Of a stretch of DNA of 64,000 bases, positions 43,796 to 52,347 are shown piece after piece. Both the position numbers and the translations under genes were made by a program. The notes under the pieces were generated by a model. The model worked only from the letters and a program-made list of their open reading frames with translations. It had not been told where the DNA came from and did not search any database. Each line of letters begins with the position of its first letter. Position 1 is the stretch's first letter. Source of the stretch: an uncultured Prevotellaceae bacterium (GTDB lineage: Bacteria; Bacteroidota; Bacteroidia; Bacteroidales; Muribaculaceae); the NCBI GenBank assembly GCA_900320245.1, contig ONRP01000037.1, forward strand, positions 1 through 64,000. The letters are read 5' to 3'.

Positions 43796-45337
43796 TGCTT
43801 TGCCTCCTGTGCTTTCTTTTGTTTGAGATGACGTTGTAAAGTTTGCATGCACTCGCGGCGCGGGATAATCACGCTGGTGCCGCGGTAGTTGATCTCGTCA
43901 CGCATCACTTGCGTGATCTCGGGCATGTTCTTGGGCAGGGGAACAACCACCTTGAGGTGCTCGTCGGTCATACCCAGGCCACGGCAGATGTCTTCGAACT
44001 TGCCGGTACCTGCCGAGTCCTGACCACCCGTCATACCGGTGGTGAGGTTGTCGCTGATGATGACGGTGATGTTGGCATTCTCGTTGATGGCATCGAGCAG
44101 ACCCGGCAGCACCCTTGGCCATGGTGATGCTGGCACCCATGTCAACACACGAGTGGATGGCCTTGAAGGGCGGCATGAAGCCCAGGGTGTAGCAACCGAT
44201 ATCGCCAAACACGCGGGCATTGGGATAGTCTTTCAGTACCTCGTTCAGGGCCGTGTAAACGTCGCGGTGACCGCAGCCCTGACACAGTGCGGGGGGACGC
44301 GGAGCCACATCCTCGCAACTGGCATAACCCTCGCTCACAGGCAGACCCAGGGCCTTCTTCAGGGCATCGGGGTTCAACTCGCCCGTGCGGGGCAGTTCAC
44401 CGGTGAGGCGGCCCTTGATGACGGCATTGCCGGGCATCACGCCACGCACCAGGTCCTCGACGAAGGGCTGGCCTTCCTCGGCGATGAGCACGGCATAGCA
44501 CTCGGCCGTCATGCGGCGGATGAGTTCCTTGGGCATGGGATACTGGCTGATCTTGAGCACGGGATAGGGGCAACCGTCGGGATAGCATTCCATCAGGTAG
44601 TTGTAGGCAATACCTGTGGCAATGACACCCATCGAGTGGTCGGCACCGTCGATGTACTTGTTGTACTCGCTGTTAACGGCGCGCTGCTCGAGTTCGGCCT
44701 GCTGGCCCGTGACCGTGATGTTGCGCTTGATGGCGTTGCCGGGGAGCAATACCCAATGGCTGGCCTTGGCGTCATAATTCAGTTCGTTCTCGGCACGGGG
44801 CGTCTCCTTCACCTCAACCACGGCACGGCTGTGGGCCATGCGGGTGGTCACGCGCATGAGCACGGGGAGGCAAACCTCCTCGCTCAACTCATAGGCCTTC
44901 TCCATCATGTCGTAGGCCTCCTGCTGCGTGCTGGGCTCCAGTGTGGGAATCATCGCGAACTTGCCGTAGAAGCGGCTGTCCTGCTCGTCCTGCGAGGAGT
45001 GCATCGAGGGGTCGTCGGCCACGAGGACCACCAGACCGCCGTTCACACCCGTCATTCCCGAGTTAACGAACGGGTCGGCGCACACGTTCAGGCCCACATG
45101 CTTCATGCAGACGAGCGCACGCTTGCCCATGAAGGACATACCCAGGGCAGCCTCCATAGCCGTCTTTTCGTTGGTACACCAGCGGCGATGAACATTGCGC
45201 TCCACCGCTAACTTGGAATTCTGAATGTACTCCGTGATCTCGGTCGAGGGAGTACCTGGATAGGCATACACACCACTCAGGCCCGCGTCGAGCGCGCCCT
45301 GGGCGATAGCCTCATCACCTAAGAGTAACTTTCTCAT
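43792..45337 (-). pseudogene. iorA: Indolepyruvate ferredoxin oxidoreductase alpha subunit, with internal frameshifting deletion
   Basis: The first frame (from 45337) has the IorA start MRKLLLGDEAIAQGALDAG, AYPGTPSTEI, CTNEKTAMEAALG, the LCQGCGHRDVY segment and GDIGCYTLG. It reaches GASITMAKGAA at about 44106 and then goes out of frame. A second frame resumes at GLLDAINEN and runs through SDNLTTGMTGGQDSAGTG to the stop at 43792. About 20 residues normally lie between these points, including the GDSTFxHSG thiamine-site motif; they are missing, with a net frame change. The C-terminal ferredoxin-like domain common in archaeal IorA is not present after the thiamine domain. As it stands the protein should be inactive, but the rest is well preserved. 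Confidence 0.85.
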
Positions 45338-45401
45338 TATTATAAGGTTTAACTAGTATTATCTCAAATAGTTAGATGTATTAGAAGTATATTTCAACTC
45401 A

Positions 45402-45432
45402 CAAAGTTACACATTAATCTGCATCCCACAAA
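45402..45432 (-). promoter_or_regulatory. Promoter of the iorA-iorB-aminotransferase operon
   Basis: On the minus strand TTTG (45432-45429), 19 bases, TAACTTTG (45409-45402). Both elements and spacing match the Bacteroidota consensus. The ATG is 64 bases further on. Confidence 0.75.
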
Positions 45433-45463
45433 ATTTTTAAGTATTTTTGACCAATAACACAAG

Positions 45464-45492
45464 AAAAGGAGGCAAGCACGGCTGCCCCCCTT
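45464..45492 (-). terminator. Probable terminator of the PatB-type gene
   Basis: Stem AAGGAGGCA / TGCCCCCTT region (one mismatch) with a short loop, followed on the minus strand by TTTTCTTG. It starts 29 bases after the stop at 45521. Confidence 0.55.
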
Positions 45493-45520
45493 CCGTTTAT
45501 AACCGATTTCAATGAATGGG

Positions 45521-46708
45521 TTATTTCAGTGCCTTGACGGCGGCTTCGAGTTGGTGCATGGCCTGCTCGAGGCGCGCGCGCGGAGTTCCCACATTCAGTC
45601 GCATGTGGCAATAGCCCGGAACGCCATATATCTCGCCATTATTGAGAGCAAGATGTGCTTCTTCGGCAAAGAAACGCACCAGTTCGGCATGGTCAAGTCC
45701 CAATCGCCTGCAGTCGAGCCACATCAAGAACGACGCTTGCGGCTTGATAGCATAAATGTCGGGAATGTGTTCTTTGCAGAATTGAGCGACATAGAGCACA
45801 TTCTGCTCAATATATTGCTTGCAGGCCTCGAGCCAAGGCTCACAACGGCGATAACCCACCTCGGTGGCGAGCAGTGCCGTGATATTGGCATTGCACAACT
45901 CGTTCACCTCTACCCAACGATAGAATTCCTGTCGCAATTCCGGGTTCTTGATGACCAGCCAAGTGCTTTTTACTCCTGGAATATTGAATGTCTTGCCAGG
46001 CGACCCACAGGTGATGGTCACCGCTGCCGCATCTTCGCTCACTGTCGCCAGTGGGATGTGTTTGTGTCCAAAGAGCGTCATGTCGCCGAACACCTCGTCA
46101 CTGAAGATAATCACATTATACTTGCGAGCCAGTGCGGCGACTTGTTGCAGTTCTTCTTTTTTCCACACGATGCCAATCGGATTCTGAGGGTTGCACACTA
46201 TCATGAGTCGCGGTTTCTGCTCAATGAAAACACGCTCCAGGTCGTCAAGGTCCATTCGATAGAAATGGTCACCAGTGGGCACAAGGTTGTTACGCACCGC
46301 TAATCGACGGTTCCCTTCAATAACATCCTTAAAGTCGTAATACACAGGCTCCTGTAGCACCACACGGTCACCGGGATTGGTGTAGAAGTTGAGGATCATG
46401 CCCAGGGCAGGCATTCCACCAGGCATGAATGTCATCTCTTCTCGGCTGATTTCGAAACCGTTGCGACGACGTTGCCAGTCGATAATCGATTGCCAATACT
46501 CGTCATACGGAAGTGTGTATCCGTAAATGGGATGGTCGCCGAACCGCGATACCAGTGCATCACTGATTTCGGGACACACAGGGAAGTCCATATCCGCTAT
46601 CCACAATGGGAGCAAATCGTGACGCCCAAAGAGGTCATCCAACATGTCAACTTTTTTACAATGGGTGCCACGTCGATCAATGTATTGGTCAAAATTGTAC
46701 TTCGGCAT
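45521..46708 (-). CDS. PatB/MalY-type aminotransferase (C-S lyase)
   Basis: A 395-residue PLP enzyme of the PatB/MalY class. LPLWIADMDFPVCP near the start is a hallmark, followed by GYTLPYDEYW, NPQNPIG, SDEVFGDM and SPGKTFNIPG with the PLP Lys. Members cleave cystathionine or other C-S bonds (releasing homocysteine, thiols or H2S) or act as aminotransferases. The gene has its own promoter, back to back with that of dapF, and probably its own terminator. Confidence 0.9.
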   Translation of the reverse strand: MPKYNFDQYIDRRGTHCKKVDMLDDLFGRHDLLPLWIADMDFPVCPEISDALVSRFGDHPIYGYTLPYDEYWQSIIDWQRRRNGFEISREEMTFMPGGMPALGMILNFYTNPGDRVVLQEPVYYDFKDVIEGNRRLAVRNNLVPTGDHFYRMDLDDLERVFIEQKPRLMIVCNPQNPIGIVWKKEELQQVAALARKYNVIIFSDEVFGDMTLFGHKHIPLATVSEDAAAVTITCGSPGKTFNIPGVKSTWLVIKNPELRQEFYRWVEVNELCNANITALLATEVGYRRCEPWLEACKQYIEQNVLYVAQFCKEHIPDIYAIKPQASFLMWLDCRRLGLDHAELVRFFAEEAHLALNNGEIYGVPGYCHMRLNVGTPRARLEQAMHQLEAAVKALK

Positions 46709-46754
46709 TAGAGTCTGAAGGATTTAAGGTGAATAGTGTTGATAAATCTGGCCG

Positions 46755-46762
46755 CAAAATTA
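46755..46762 (-). promoter_or_regulatory. -7 box for the PatB-type gene
   Basis: TAATTTTG on the minus strand, 46 bases before the ATG at 46708. No clear -33 element. Confidence 0.4.
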
Positions 46763-46784
46763 GAGTATTTTTCTTAATTATGAT

Positions 46785-46792
46785 TACTTTTG
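46785..46792 (+). promoter_or_regulatory. -7 box for dapF
   Basis: TACTTTTG, 21 bases before ATG 46814. It is separated from the divergent box by 22 bases, so the two promoters compete for space. Confidence 0.5.
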
Positions 46793-46813
46793 CAAACCTT
46801 AAATACATACGCA

Positions 46814-47638
46814 ATGAATAAATCAATCCAATTCATCAAGATGCACGGCGCGGGAAACGACTACATCTTTGTTGACACCACCCGTTTTCCGATTGAGGAT
46901 CCCGAGGCGCTCTCTATCGCTTGGAGCCGTTACCACACGGGCATCGGCAGCGACGGCTTGGTGCTGATCGGCCGCCCGTCAACCCCTGATGCCGACTTCA
47001 CGATGCGCATCTTCAACGCCGACGGCTCCGAGGGGCTCATGTGCGGCAACGCTTGCCGCTGCATCGGCAAGTATGTCTACGAGCGCGGCATGACCGACCA
47101 GCGCCACATCCGACTGTTGACGGCATCGGGCATCAAGACTCTGGACCTCAAGGTCAACAGCCAGGGCATCGTCGAGAGCGTGACAGTGGACATGATGGCT
47201 CCCGTATTTGCTGACCATCAACTGTTCCTGCCCGCAGGCGAGGAATTGCCCGAGGGTGTCTTTGTGTCGATGGGGAACCCGCACTATGTCATCTTTGTGG
47301 ACGATATCGATGACGTGGATGTGGCACACGTGGGAGCACGGCTGGAACACCACACCCGCTTCCCTGAACGCAGCAACATCGAGTTTGCCCAAGTCCGGCA
47401 GGAAGGCATACGCATGCGCGTGTGGGAACGTGGCAGCGGCATCACCATGGCGTGCGGCACAGGAGCCTGCGCTACAGCAGTGGCGGCGGCCGCCACGGGA
47501 CGTAGTCCCCGCCGCTCCCGGGTCATCATGGACGGCGGCGAACTCGGGATTGAGTGGCGCGAAGACGACAACCACGTTTACCTGAGCGGACCAGCCACCA
47601 TCGCCTTTGAAGGCACAGTGGAATTGCCATCACTGTAA
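46814..47638 (+). CDS. dapF: Diaminopimelate epimerase
   Basis: From ATG 46814 the protein has 274 residues, a normal DapF length. It interconverts LL- and meso-diaminopimelate for lysine and peptidoglycan. Visible are [12 protein letters not shown], the first active-site Cys in MCGNACRC (Cys77), SMGNPHYV, and the second active-site Cys in [10 protein letters not shown] (Cys214). The 8 upstream in-frame codons lack an ATG of their own and overlap the promoter. Confidence 0.96.
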   Translation: MNKSIQFIKMHGAGNDYIFVDTTRFPIEDPEALSIAWSRYHTGIGSDGLVLIGRPSTPDADFTMRIFNADGSEGLMCGNACRCIGKYVYERGMTDQRHIRLLTASGIKTLDLKVNSQGIVESVTVDMMAPVFADHQLFLPAGEELPEGVFVSMGNPHYVIFVDDIDDVDVAHVGARLEHHTRFPERSNIEFAQVRQEGIRMRVWERGSGITMACGTGACATAVAAAATGRSPRRSRVIMDGGELGIEWREDDNHVYLSGPATIAFEGTVELPSL

Positions 47639-47754
47639 TTGGCTGTTTTTCAGCGAACCGCTTGCCCGGGTCCGTTATTTTTCCGATATTTGCACAGTAA
47701 TCCTGCACAACACCTAGCCATTGCATGGTTACAGTTTACTTAAACTATATAATT

Positions 47755-48681
47755 ATGAGAATTCGTGTTATTTTGATATTATTCCTTGTCCTTGCCATGG
47801 TACAAGGAAAAGCCGCTGTGATAGATGTCAATGTCGACACCCTGGCATTCGGTGCCGTCGAGGTGGGCTATCCCGTGAATGCCACGTTCACGGTCAACGG
47901 CACGGACATTCAAGACGACATCAACCTGTCGATTGAAGGTGGCAACAACTCCTACTACCAAGTGACCCCTGAAACCATCACGCCACAGGATGCCGCCAAC
48001 GGCGTTGTGGTCACGGTGATGTGCAAACCGTTCTCAGTGTATTTCTGGCAAGCCAACATCCTGCTGTCCAGCACCGGTGCCGATGATGTCGACATTCCCA
48101 TCACGGTAGACCCTTATTTCCCGGCCGAGATGTTCTATAACAACCACACAGAGCAATTCGAAGCCTACGTCGGACAAATCGTCACCCACACCGGCACCAT
48201 CAGGTTTGCCGATGCAGAAGTTCCCCACGACCCCACCACACCGGTGGACAGGGGTAACGGCGGTTTAACGATGGATGTTGACGGCACCGGACTCATCGAC
48301 AACGCTTATTCACTCTCGATAGAAGGCGCCGAACCCATCAATTTCTCAGCCAGATTAGTGAAAACAAGCACGATTACCAACATCTGCACCGTAGCCATCA
48401 GTTACGCGCCACACTCCCTCGGCTCACATCAAGCGACCCTCAAGGTCAACTGCAGCCGTGCCGGAGTGCCCACTGTCACCATCCCTTTGAGAGGCGAGTC
48501 CACTGGGGTGCTGGGAGACATGGACAACGACGGACTGCTCGATATTGTTGATGTCACCAAGATGATTGACGGACTGCTGAACGGACACGAGGTTGACGGC
48601 CGTGCCGACCTCGATTGCGACGGCACTTTCAACATCTGTGATGTGACCCTGCTCATCAACCGCTTGCTCTCTTCCTATTGA
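47755..48681 (+). CDS. Secreted Ig-like protein with C-terminal dockerin-like domain
   Basis: From ATG 47755 the product has 308 residues. It has a signal peptide (MRIRVILILFLVLAMVQGKAA) and two Ig-like beta-sandwich units with the phrasing of ASPM/MSP-type domains (LAFGAVEVGYPVNATFTVNG and later ISYAPHSLGSHQATLKV). It ends in two dockerin-like repeats, GDMDNDGLLDIVDVTKMID and DLDCDGTFNICDVTLLINRL. It may be cell-surface or matrix-associated. It follows dapF by about 115 bases with no obvious promoter box, so it could be read from the dapF promoter. Confidence 0.75.
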   Translation: MRIRVILILFLVLAMVQGKAAVIDVNVDTLAFGAVEVGYPVNATFTVNGTDIQDDINLSIEGGNNSYYQVTPETITPQDAANGVVVTVMCKPFSVYFWQANILLSSTGADDVDIPITVDPYFPAEMFYNNHTEQFEAYVGQIVTHTGTIRFADAEVPHDPTTPVDRGNGGLTMDVDGTGLIDNAYSLSIEGAEPINFSARLVKTSTITNICTVAISYAPHSLGSHQATLKVNCSRAGVPTVTIPLRGESTGVLGDMDNDGLLDIVDVTKMIDGLLNGHEVDGRADLDCDGTFNICDVTLLINRLLSSY

Positions 48682-48777
48682 TGGCTCACATCACCCCTTG
48701 CCAAGCCTCAAAGTATTAATGAAATAACGTAATCTGATTTAATAATCGGCAAATGGATGTTTGTCGATTATTTTTTG

Positions 48778-48785
48778 TACCTTTG
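48778..48785 (+). promoter_or_regulatory. -7 box for the ADP-forming CoA synthetase gene
   Basis: TACCTTTG, 58 bases before ATG 48844. A TTTG at 48760-48763 is too close (14 bases) to be a normal partner. Confidence 0.5.
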
Positions 48786-48843
48786 CAGCCGATTTGAGAA
48801 TTATCATAAACCGATAACTAAGACTAACAACTATAACAAAAAA

Positions 48844-50910
48844 ATGATTAACCAACAATTACTGAATCCACAGAGCATTGTCGTCATTGGCGGCAGCAAC
48901 GACGAGCACAAGCCCGGCGGCGCTATCTTGCGCAACCTGAAGCAGGGCGGTTTCAAGGGTGACATCCACGTCCTCAACCCCAAGGAGGATGTGGTGCAAG
49001 GCATCAAGGCCTATCATGACATGAAGGACCTGCCCAATACCGACCTAGCCATTCTGGTGGTGGCAGCCAAGTACTGCCCCGACTATGTTGACTTCCTGAC
49101 CGAGCACAAGGGTGTGCGCGCGTTCATTATCATCAGTGCCGGCTTCGGCGAGGAGACCCACGAGGGCGCCCTGCTCGAGCAGCACATCCTGGACACCTGC
49201 GAGAAGTATGGCGCAGCCCTGATCGGCCCCAACTGCATCGGCCTGTTGACCACCAACCACCACAGCGTGTTCACGCGCCCCATTCCCGCACTGAACCCCA
49301 AGGGTGCCGACTTCATCAGCGGCTCAGGTGCCACTGCCGTGTTCATCATCGACTCGGCCGTGAGCAAGGGTCTGCAGTTCAATTCGGTGTGGTCCATCGG
49401 TAACGGCAAGCAAATCGGCATCGAGGACGTGCTCGAGTACATGGACGAACACTTCGACCCCGAGCATGACTCTAAAGTCAAACTGCTCTATATCGAGAAT
49501 ATTTCAGAGCCCGACCGCCTGTTGAAGCATGCCCGCTCGCTCATCAGGAAGGGTTGCCGCATTGCCGCCATCAAGTCAGGTTCCAGCGAGAGTGGCAGCC
49601 GCGCCGCATCGAGCCACACCGGCGCCATCGCATCGAGCGACACCTCGGTCCACGCCCTGTTCAACAAGGCCGGCATCGTGCGTTGCTACTCGCGTGACGA
49701 ACTGACCACCGTCGGCTGCGTGCTCTCATTGCCCGAGATGACCGGCCGCAACGTTGCCATCGTCACCCACGCCGGTGGCCCTGGCGTGATGCTGACCGAC
49801 GCCCTGTCCAAGGGTGGACTGAACGTGCCCAAACTCGACTCCGCCATCGGCGAGGAACTGAAGGCACTGCTCTACCCCGGCTCATCGGTAGCCAATCCCA
49901 TCGACTTCCTGGCAACAGGCACACCCGAACACCTGGGCACCTGCATCGACTTCTGCGAGAAGCGCTTCGATAACGTGGATGCCATCGTGGTCATCTTCGG
50001 TACGCCCGGCTTGGTGCCCTGTGACGAGGCCTATGCCGTGCTGCACGAGAAGATGCTCACCTGCAAGAAGCCCATCTTCCCCGTGCTGCCCTGCGTGAAC
50101 GCAGCCAACCGCGAAGTGCAGGAATTCCTGGCCAAGGGCCATGTGAACTTCGCCGACGAGGTGGAACTGGCCGAGGCCCTCACCCGTGTCATCAGCACGC
50201 CCAAGCCCGCCACCACCGATAACCTGTGCCCCGAGGTCGACCTGAAGGAAGTGCGCCGCATCATCGACAGCATCCAGGAGGACGGCTACATCGCCCCCGA
50301 CCAGGTGCGCGCCCTGCTGCAGGCAGCCGCTATCCCCGTCGTGCCCGAGAAGGTGTCCAGCAACCGTGACGAACTCGTTGCCGCAGCCCGCGAGATGGGT
50401 TACCCCATCGTTGTCAAGGTCGTTGGCCCCGTCCACAAGAGCGACGTGGGCGGTGTGAAACTCAACGTAATGGACGACCACCAGTTGGAGGCTGAGTTCG
50501 ACCGCATGATGCAGATTCCCGACGCCACCGCCGTGATGATCCAGAAGATGATCAGCGGTACCGAGTTGTTCATCGGCGCCAAGTATGAGCCCACCTTCGG
50601 CCACAACGTGCTGTGCGGTCTGGGCGGCATCTTTGTCGAGGTGCTCAAGGACGTGCAGTTCAGCCTGGCTCCCCTGTCACAGCCCGAGGCCCAGCACATG
50701 GTGCGCGCCCTCAAGAGTTACAAGATCATCCAGGGCATGCGCGGACAAAAGGGCCTGAACGAGGAACTGTATGTCAGGATCATCATGCGCCTCTCGACCA
50801 TGCTGCGCTATGCCACCGAAGTCAAGGAGATGGACATCAACCCCTTGCTGGCCGACAGCGAACACGTGACCGCCGTCGATGCCCGCATCCGCGTCGAGAA
50901 GAAAAAATAA
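48844..50910 (+). CDS. Acetate/acyl-CoA ligase (ADP-forming), fused alpha and beta domains
   Basis: From ATG 48844 the protein has 688 residues. It starts with a CoA-binding domain (SIVVIGGSNDEHKPG), continues with a ligase-CoA domain holding the phosphohistidine in ASSHTGAIASSD (His258), and ends with an ATP-grasp beta domain after a linker (GYPIVVKVVGP..HKSDVGGVKLNV). The enzyme turns acyl-CoA plus ADP and phosphate into acid, CoA and ATP. The gene encodes the one-polypeptide form. In archaea this enzyme uses aryl-acetyl-CoA made by IOR; here an iorAB operon lies 3.5 kb away. A strong terminator follows. Confidence 0.92.
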   Translation: MINQQLLNPQSIVVIGGSNDEHKPGGAILRNLKQGGFKGDIHVLNPKEDVVQGIKAYHDMKDLPNTDLAILVVAAKYCPDYVDFLTEHKGVRAFIIISAGFGEETHEGALLEQHILDTCEKYGAALIGPNCIGLLTTNHHSVFTRPIPALNPKGADFISGSGATAVFIIDSAVSKGLQFNSVWSIGNGKQIGIEDVLEYMDEHFDPEHDSKVKLLYIENISEPDRLLKHARSLIRKGCRIAAIKSGSSESGSRAASSHTGAIASSDTSVHALFNKAGIVRCYSRDELTTVGCVLSLPEMTGRNVAIVTHAGGPGVMLTDALSKGGLNVPKLDSAIGEELKALLYPGSSVANPIDFLATGTPEHLGTCIDFCEKRFDNVDAIVVIFGTPGLVPCDEAYAVLHEKMLTCKKPIFPVLPCVNAANREVQEFLAKGHVNFADEVELAEALTRVISTPKPATTDNLCPEVDLKEVRRIIDSIQEDGYIAPDQVRALLQAAAIPVVPEKVSSNRDELVAAAREMGYPIVVKVVGPVHKSDVGGVKLNVMDDHQLEAEFDRMMQIPDATAVMIQKMISGTELFIGAKYEPTFGHNVLCGLGGIFVEVLKDVQFSLAPLSQPEAQHMVRALKSYKIIQGMRGQKGLNEELYVRIIMRLSTMLRYATEVKEMDINPLLADSEHVTAVDARIRVEKKK

Positions 50911-50933
50911 GACACTTATCTCCGAGGAAAAGT

Positions 50934-50990
50934 CCCGGGCCACAAGGCGATGCTCATGTAAGCGTGCCTTGTGGTCCGGGGCTACTTTTT
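50934..50990 (+). terminator. Terminator of the CoA synthetase gene
   Basis: A 15-base stem, CCCGGGCCACAAGGC / GCCTTGTGGTCCGGG (one G-U pair), with a 17-base loop, then CTACTTTTT. It starts 24 bases after the stop codon. Confidence 0.85.
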
Positions 50991-51131
50991 CAGTGATGAA
51001 AACGACCACCTTTTTGACATGAAAAAGACCGAGAATCAACCTTTTCGGCCGATTCGCAATGTTAATCTTTGTTAAATCTCACCGAATCACAACCATTTTG
51101 GATGGTTTTGGAGGGCAAAAGGGGGAAAAGT

Positions 51132-51163
51132 TTTGGTCAGGAAAATGAAAAGCAGTACCTTTG
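51132..51163 (+). promoter_or_regulatory. Promoter of the rplM-rpsI operon
   Basis: TTTG at 51132-51135, 20 bases, TACCTTTG at 51156-51163: a full consensus match. It implies a leader of about 105 bases. Confidence 0.8.
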
Positions 51164-51169
51164 CGCGCC

Positions 51170-51275
51170 GATTATTACCAAAGTAATAGCCCTTTAGGGC
51201 AATGCCATGTGGGATTTGGCCGTTCCGCACGGTGTTGCTTGGGTAATTAACTAACTATTAATTAGGAATTTAAAA
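51170..51275 (+). promoter_or_regulatory. Structured leader of rplM, candidate ribosomal-protein autoregulatory RNA
   Basis: The leader holds a hairpin TATTAC / GTAATA (about 51174-51189), then GCCC TTT AGGGC, then CCG..CGG (CCGTTCCGCACGG), and a purine-poor run into the GTG start. Long structured leaders before ribosomal protein operons usually bind one of the encoded proteins. The structure is from eye only. Confidence 0.4.
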
Positions 51276-51758
51276 GTGGATACTTTAAGTTACAAAACCA
51301 TTTCGGCAAATGCCGAAACCGTTCAAAAGGAATGGGTGGTAGTTGATGCTACCGACCAGATCCTGGGTCGCTTGTGCTCCAAGGTGGCTAAGTTGCTCCG
51401 CGGCAAGTACAAACCCAACTACACTCCCCACGTTGATTGTGGCGACAATGTGATCATCATCAATGCCGACAAGTGCAAGATGACCGGCAAGAAGTGGACC
51501 GAGCACCAGTACGTGCGTTACACGGGCTATCCCGGCGGTCAGCGCTTCACTACCCCTGCTGCTCTGCAAGCCAAGAGTGAGAAGAAGAAAGACCTTCGCA
51601 AAGGTATGCACCCGCTGTACATGCAGGTGATCAAGGGCATGCTGCCCAAGAATCGCCTGGGCGCACAGTTGTTGAAGAACGTACACGTTTACAACGGTCC
51701 GGAGCATCCGCACGAGGCTCAGCAACCCAAAGTTATTGACATTAACAAACTCAAATAA
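51276..51758 (+). CDS. rplM: Large-subunit ribosomal protein uL13
   Basis: A 160-residue protein with WVVVDATDQILGRLCSKVAKLLRGK and MLPKNRLGAQLLKNVHVY, normal for L13. The start is GTG (51276). An N-terminal extension of about 17 residues (MDTLSYKTISANAETVQ) is typical of Bacteroidota L13. Six bases separate it from rpsI, the usual partner gene. Confidence 0.97.
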   Translation: MDTLSYKTISANAETVQKEWVVVDATDQILGRLCSKVAKLLRGKYKPNYTPHVDCGDNVIIINADKCKMTGKKWTEHQYVRYTGYPGGQRFTTPAALQAKSEKKKDLRKGMHPLYMQVIKGMLPKNRLGAQLLKNVHVYNGPEHPHEAQQPKVIDINKLK

Positions 51759-51763
51759 GAAGC

Positions 51764-52150
51764 ATGGAACAGATTAATGCAGTAGGTCGCCGCAAAGCCG
51801 CTATCGCTCGCGTATACGTGAAGGAAGGCAATGGCGAAATCACAGTGAACAAACGCCCGTTGGCAGACTACTTCCCCAACCCCATCCTGCAATACATCGT
51901 TAAGCAGCCGCTTAGCACCCTGGATGCTGCCGAGAAGTATGACATCAAGGTGAACCTCGTTGGTGGCGGTTACAAGGGACAGGCCGAGGCCCTGCGCCTG
52001 GCTATCGCCCGCGCCCTGGTGAAGATCAACCCCGAGGACAAGAGCGCATTGCGCAAGGAGGGTTTCATGACCCGCGACCCGCGTGCTGTAGAGCGCAAGA
52101 AACCCGGTCAGCCCAAGGCCCGCAAGAGATTCCAGTTCAGCAAGCGTTAA
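51764..52150 (+). CDS. rpsI: Small-subunit ribosomal protein uS9
   Basis: A 128-residue protein with INAVGRRKAAIARVYV, GGGYKGQAEALRLAIARAL and the basic C-terminal tail ending RKRFQFSKR, whose final Arg reaches the P-site tRNA anticodon loop. It follows rplM by 6 bases. A GC-rich hairpin at 52166-52186 (GGCCCACGC / GCGTGGCC) lies just after the stop and may attenuate transcription before rpsB. Confidence 0.98.
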   Translation: MEQINAVGRRKAAIARVYVKEGNGEITVNKRPLADYFPNPILQYIVKQPLSTLDAAEKYDIKVNLVGGGYKGQAEALRLAIARALVKINPEDKSALRKEGFMTRDPRAVERKKPGQPKARKRFQFSKR

Positions 52151-52261
52151 TCGCCGCATGACGATGGCCCACGCTCCGGCGTGGCCGATGCTTGCTCTAC
52201 ATTATATAATAATGCAGCCCTCACGAGTTGGGGAACGCTTATTAGAAGAGTTTAGTATCCA

Positions 52262-52307
52262 AATCGCATAGACTCACACTGGGAACTGCGGTGGCTACTA
52301 TGCGATT
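52262..52307 (+). promoter_or_regulatory. Leader stem before rpsB, candidate S2 autoregulatory RNA
   Basis: A perfect 10-base stem AATCGCATAG / CTATGCGATT with a 26-base loop that can itself form CACTG / CGGTG. It is 41 bases before the rpsB ATG in a 197-base gap. Position and shape fit a ribosomal protein leader; no promoter box was found in the gap. Confidence 0.4.
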
Positions 52308-52347
52308 GATTTAGTCGAACGTAAACAATTTTAAAAAACAAAAAACA

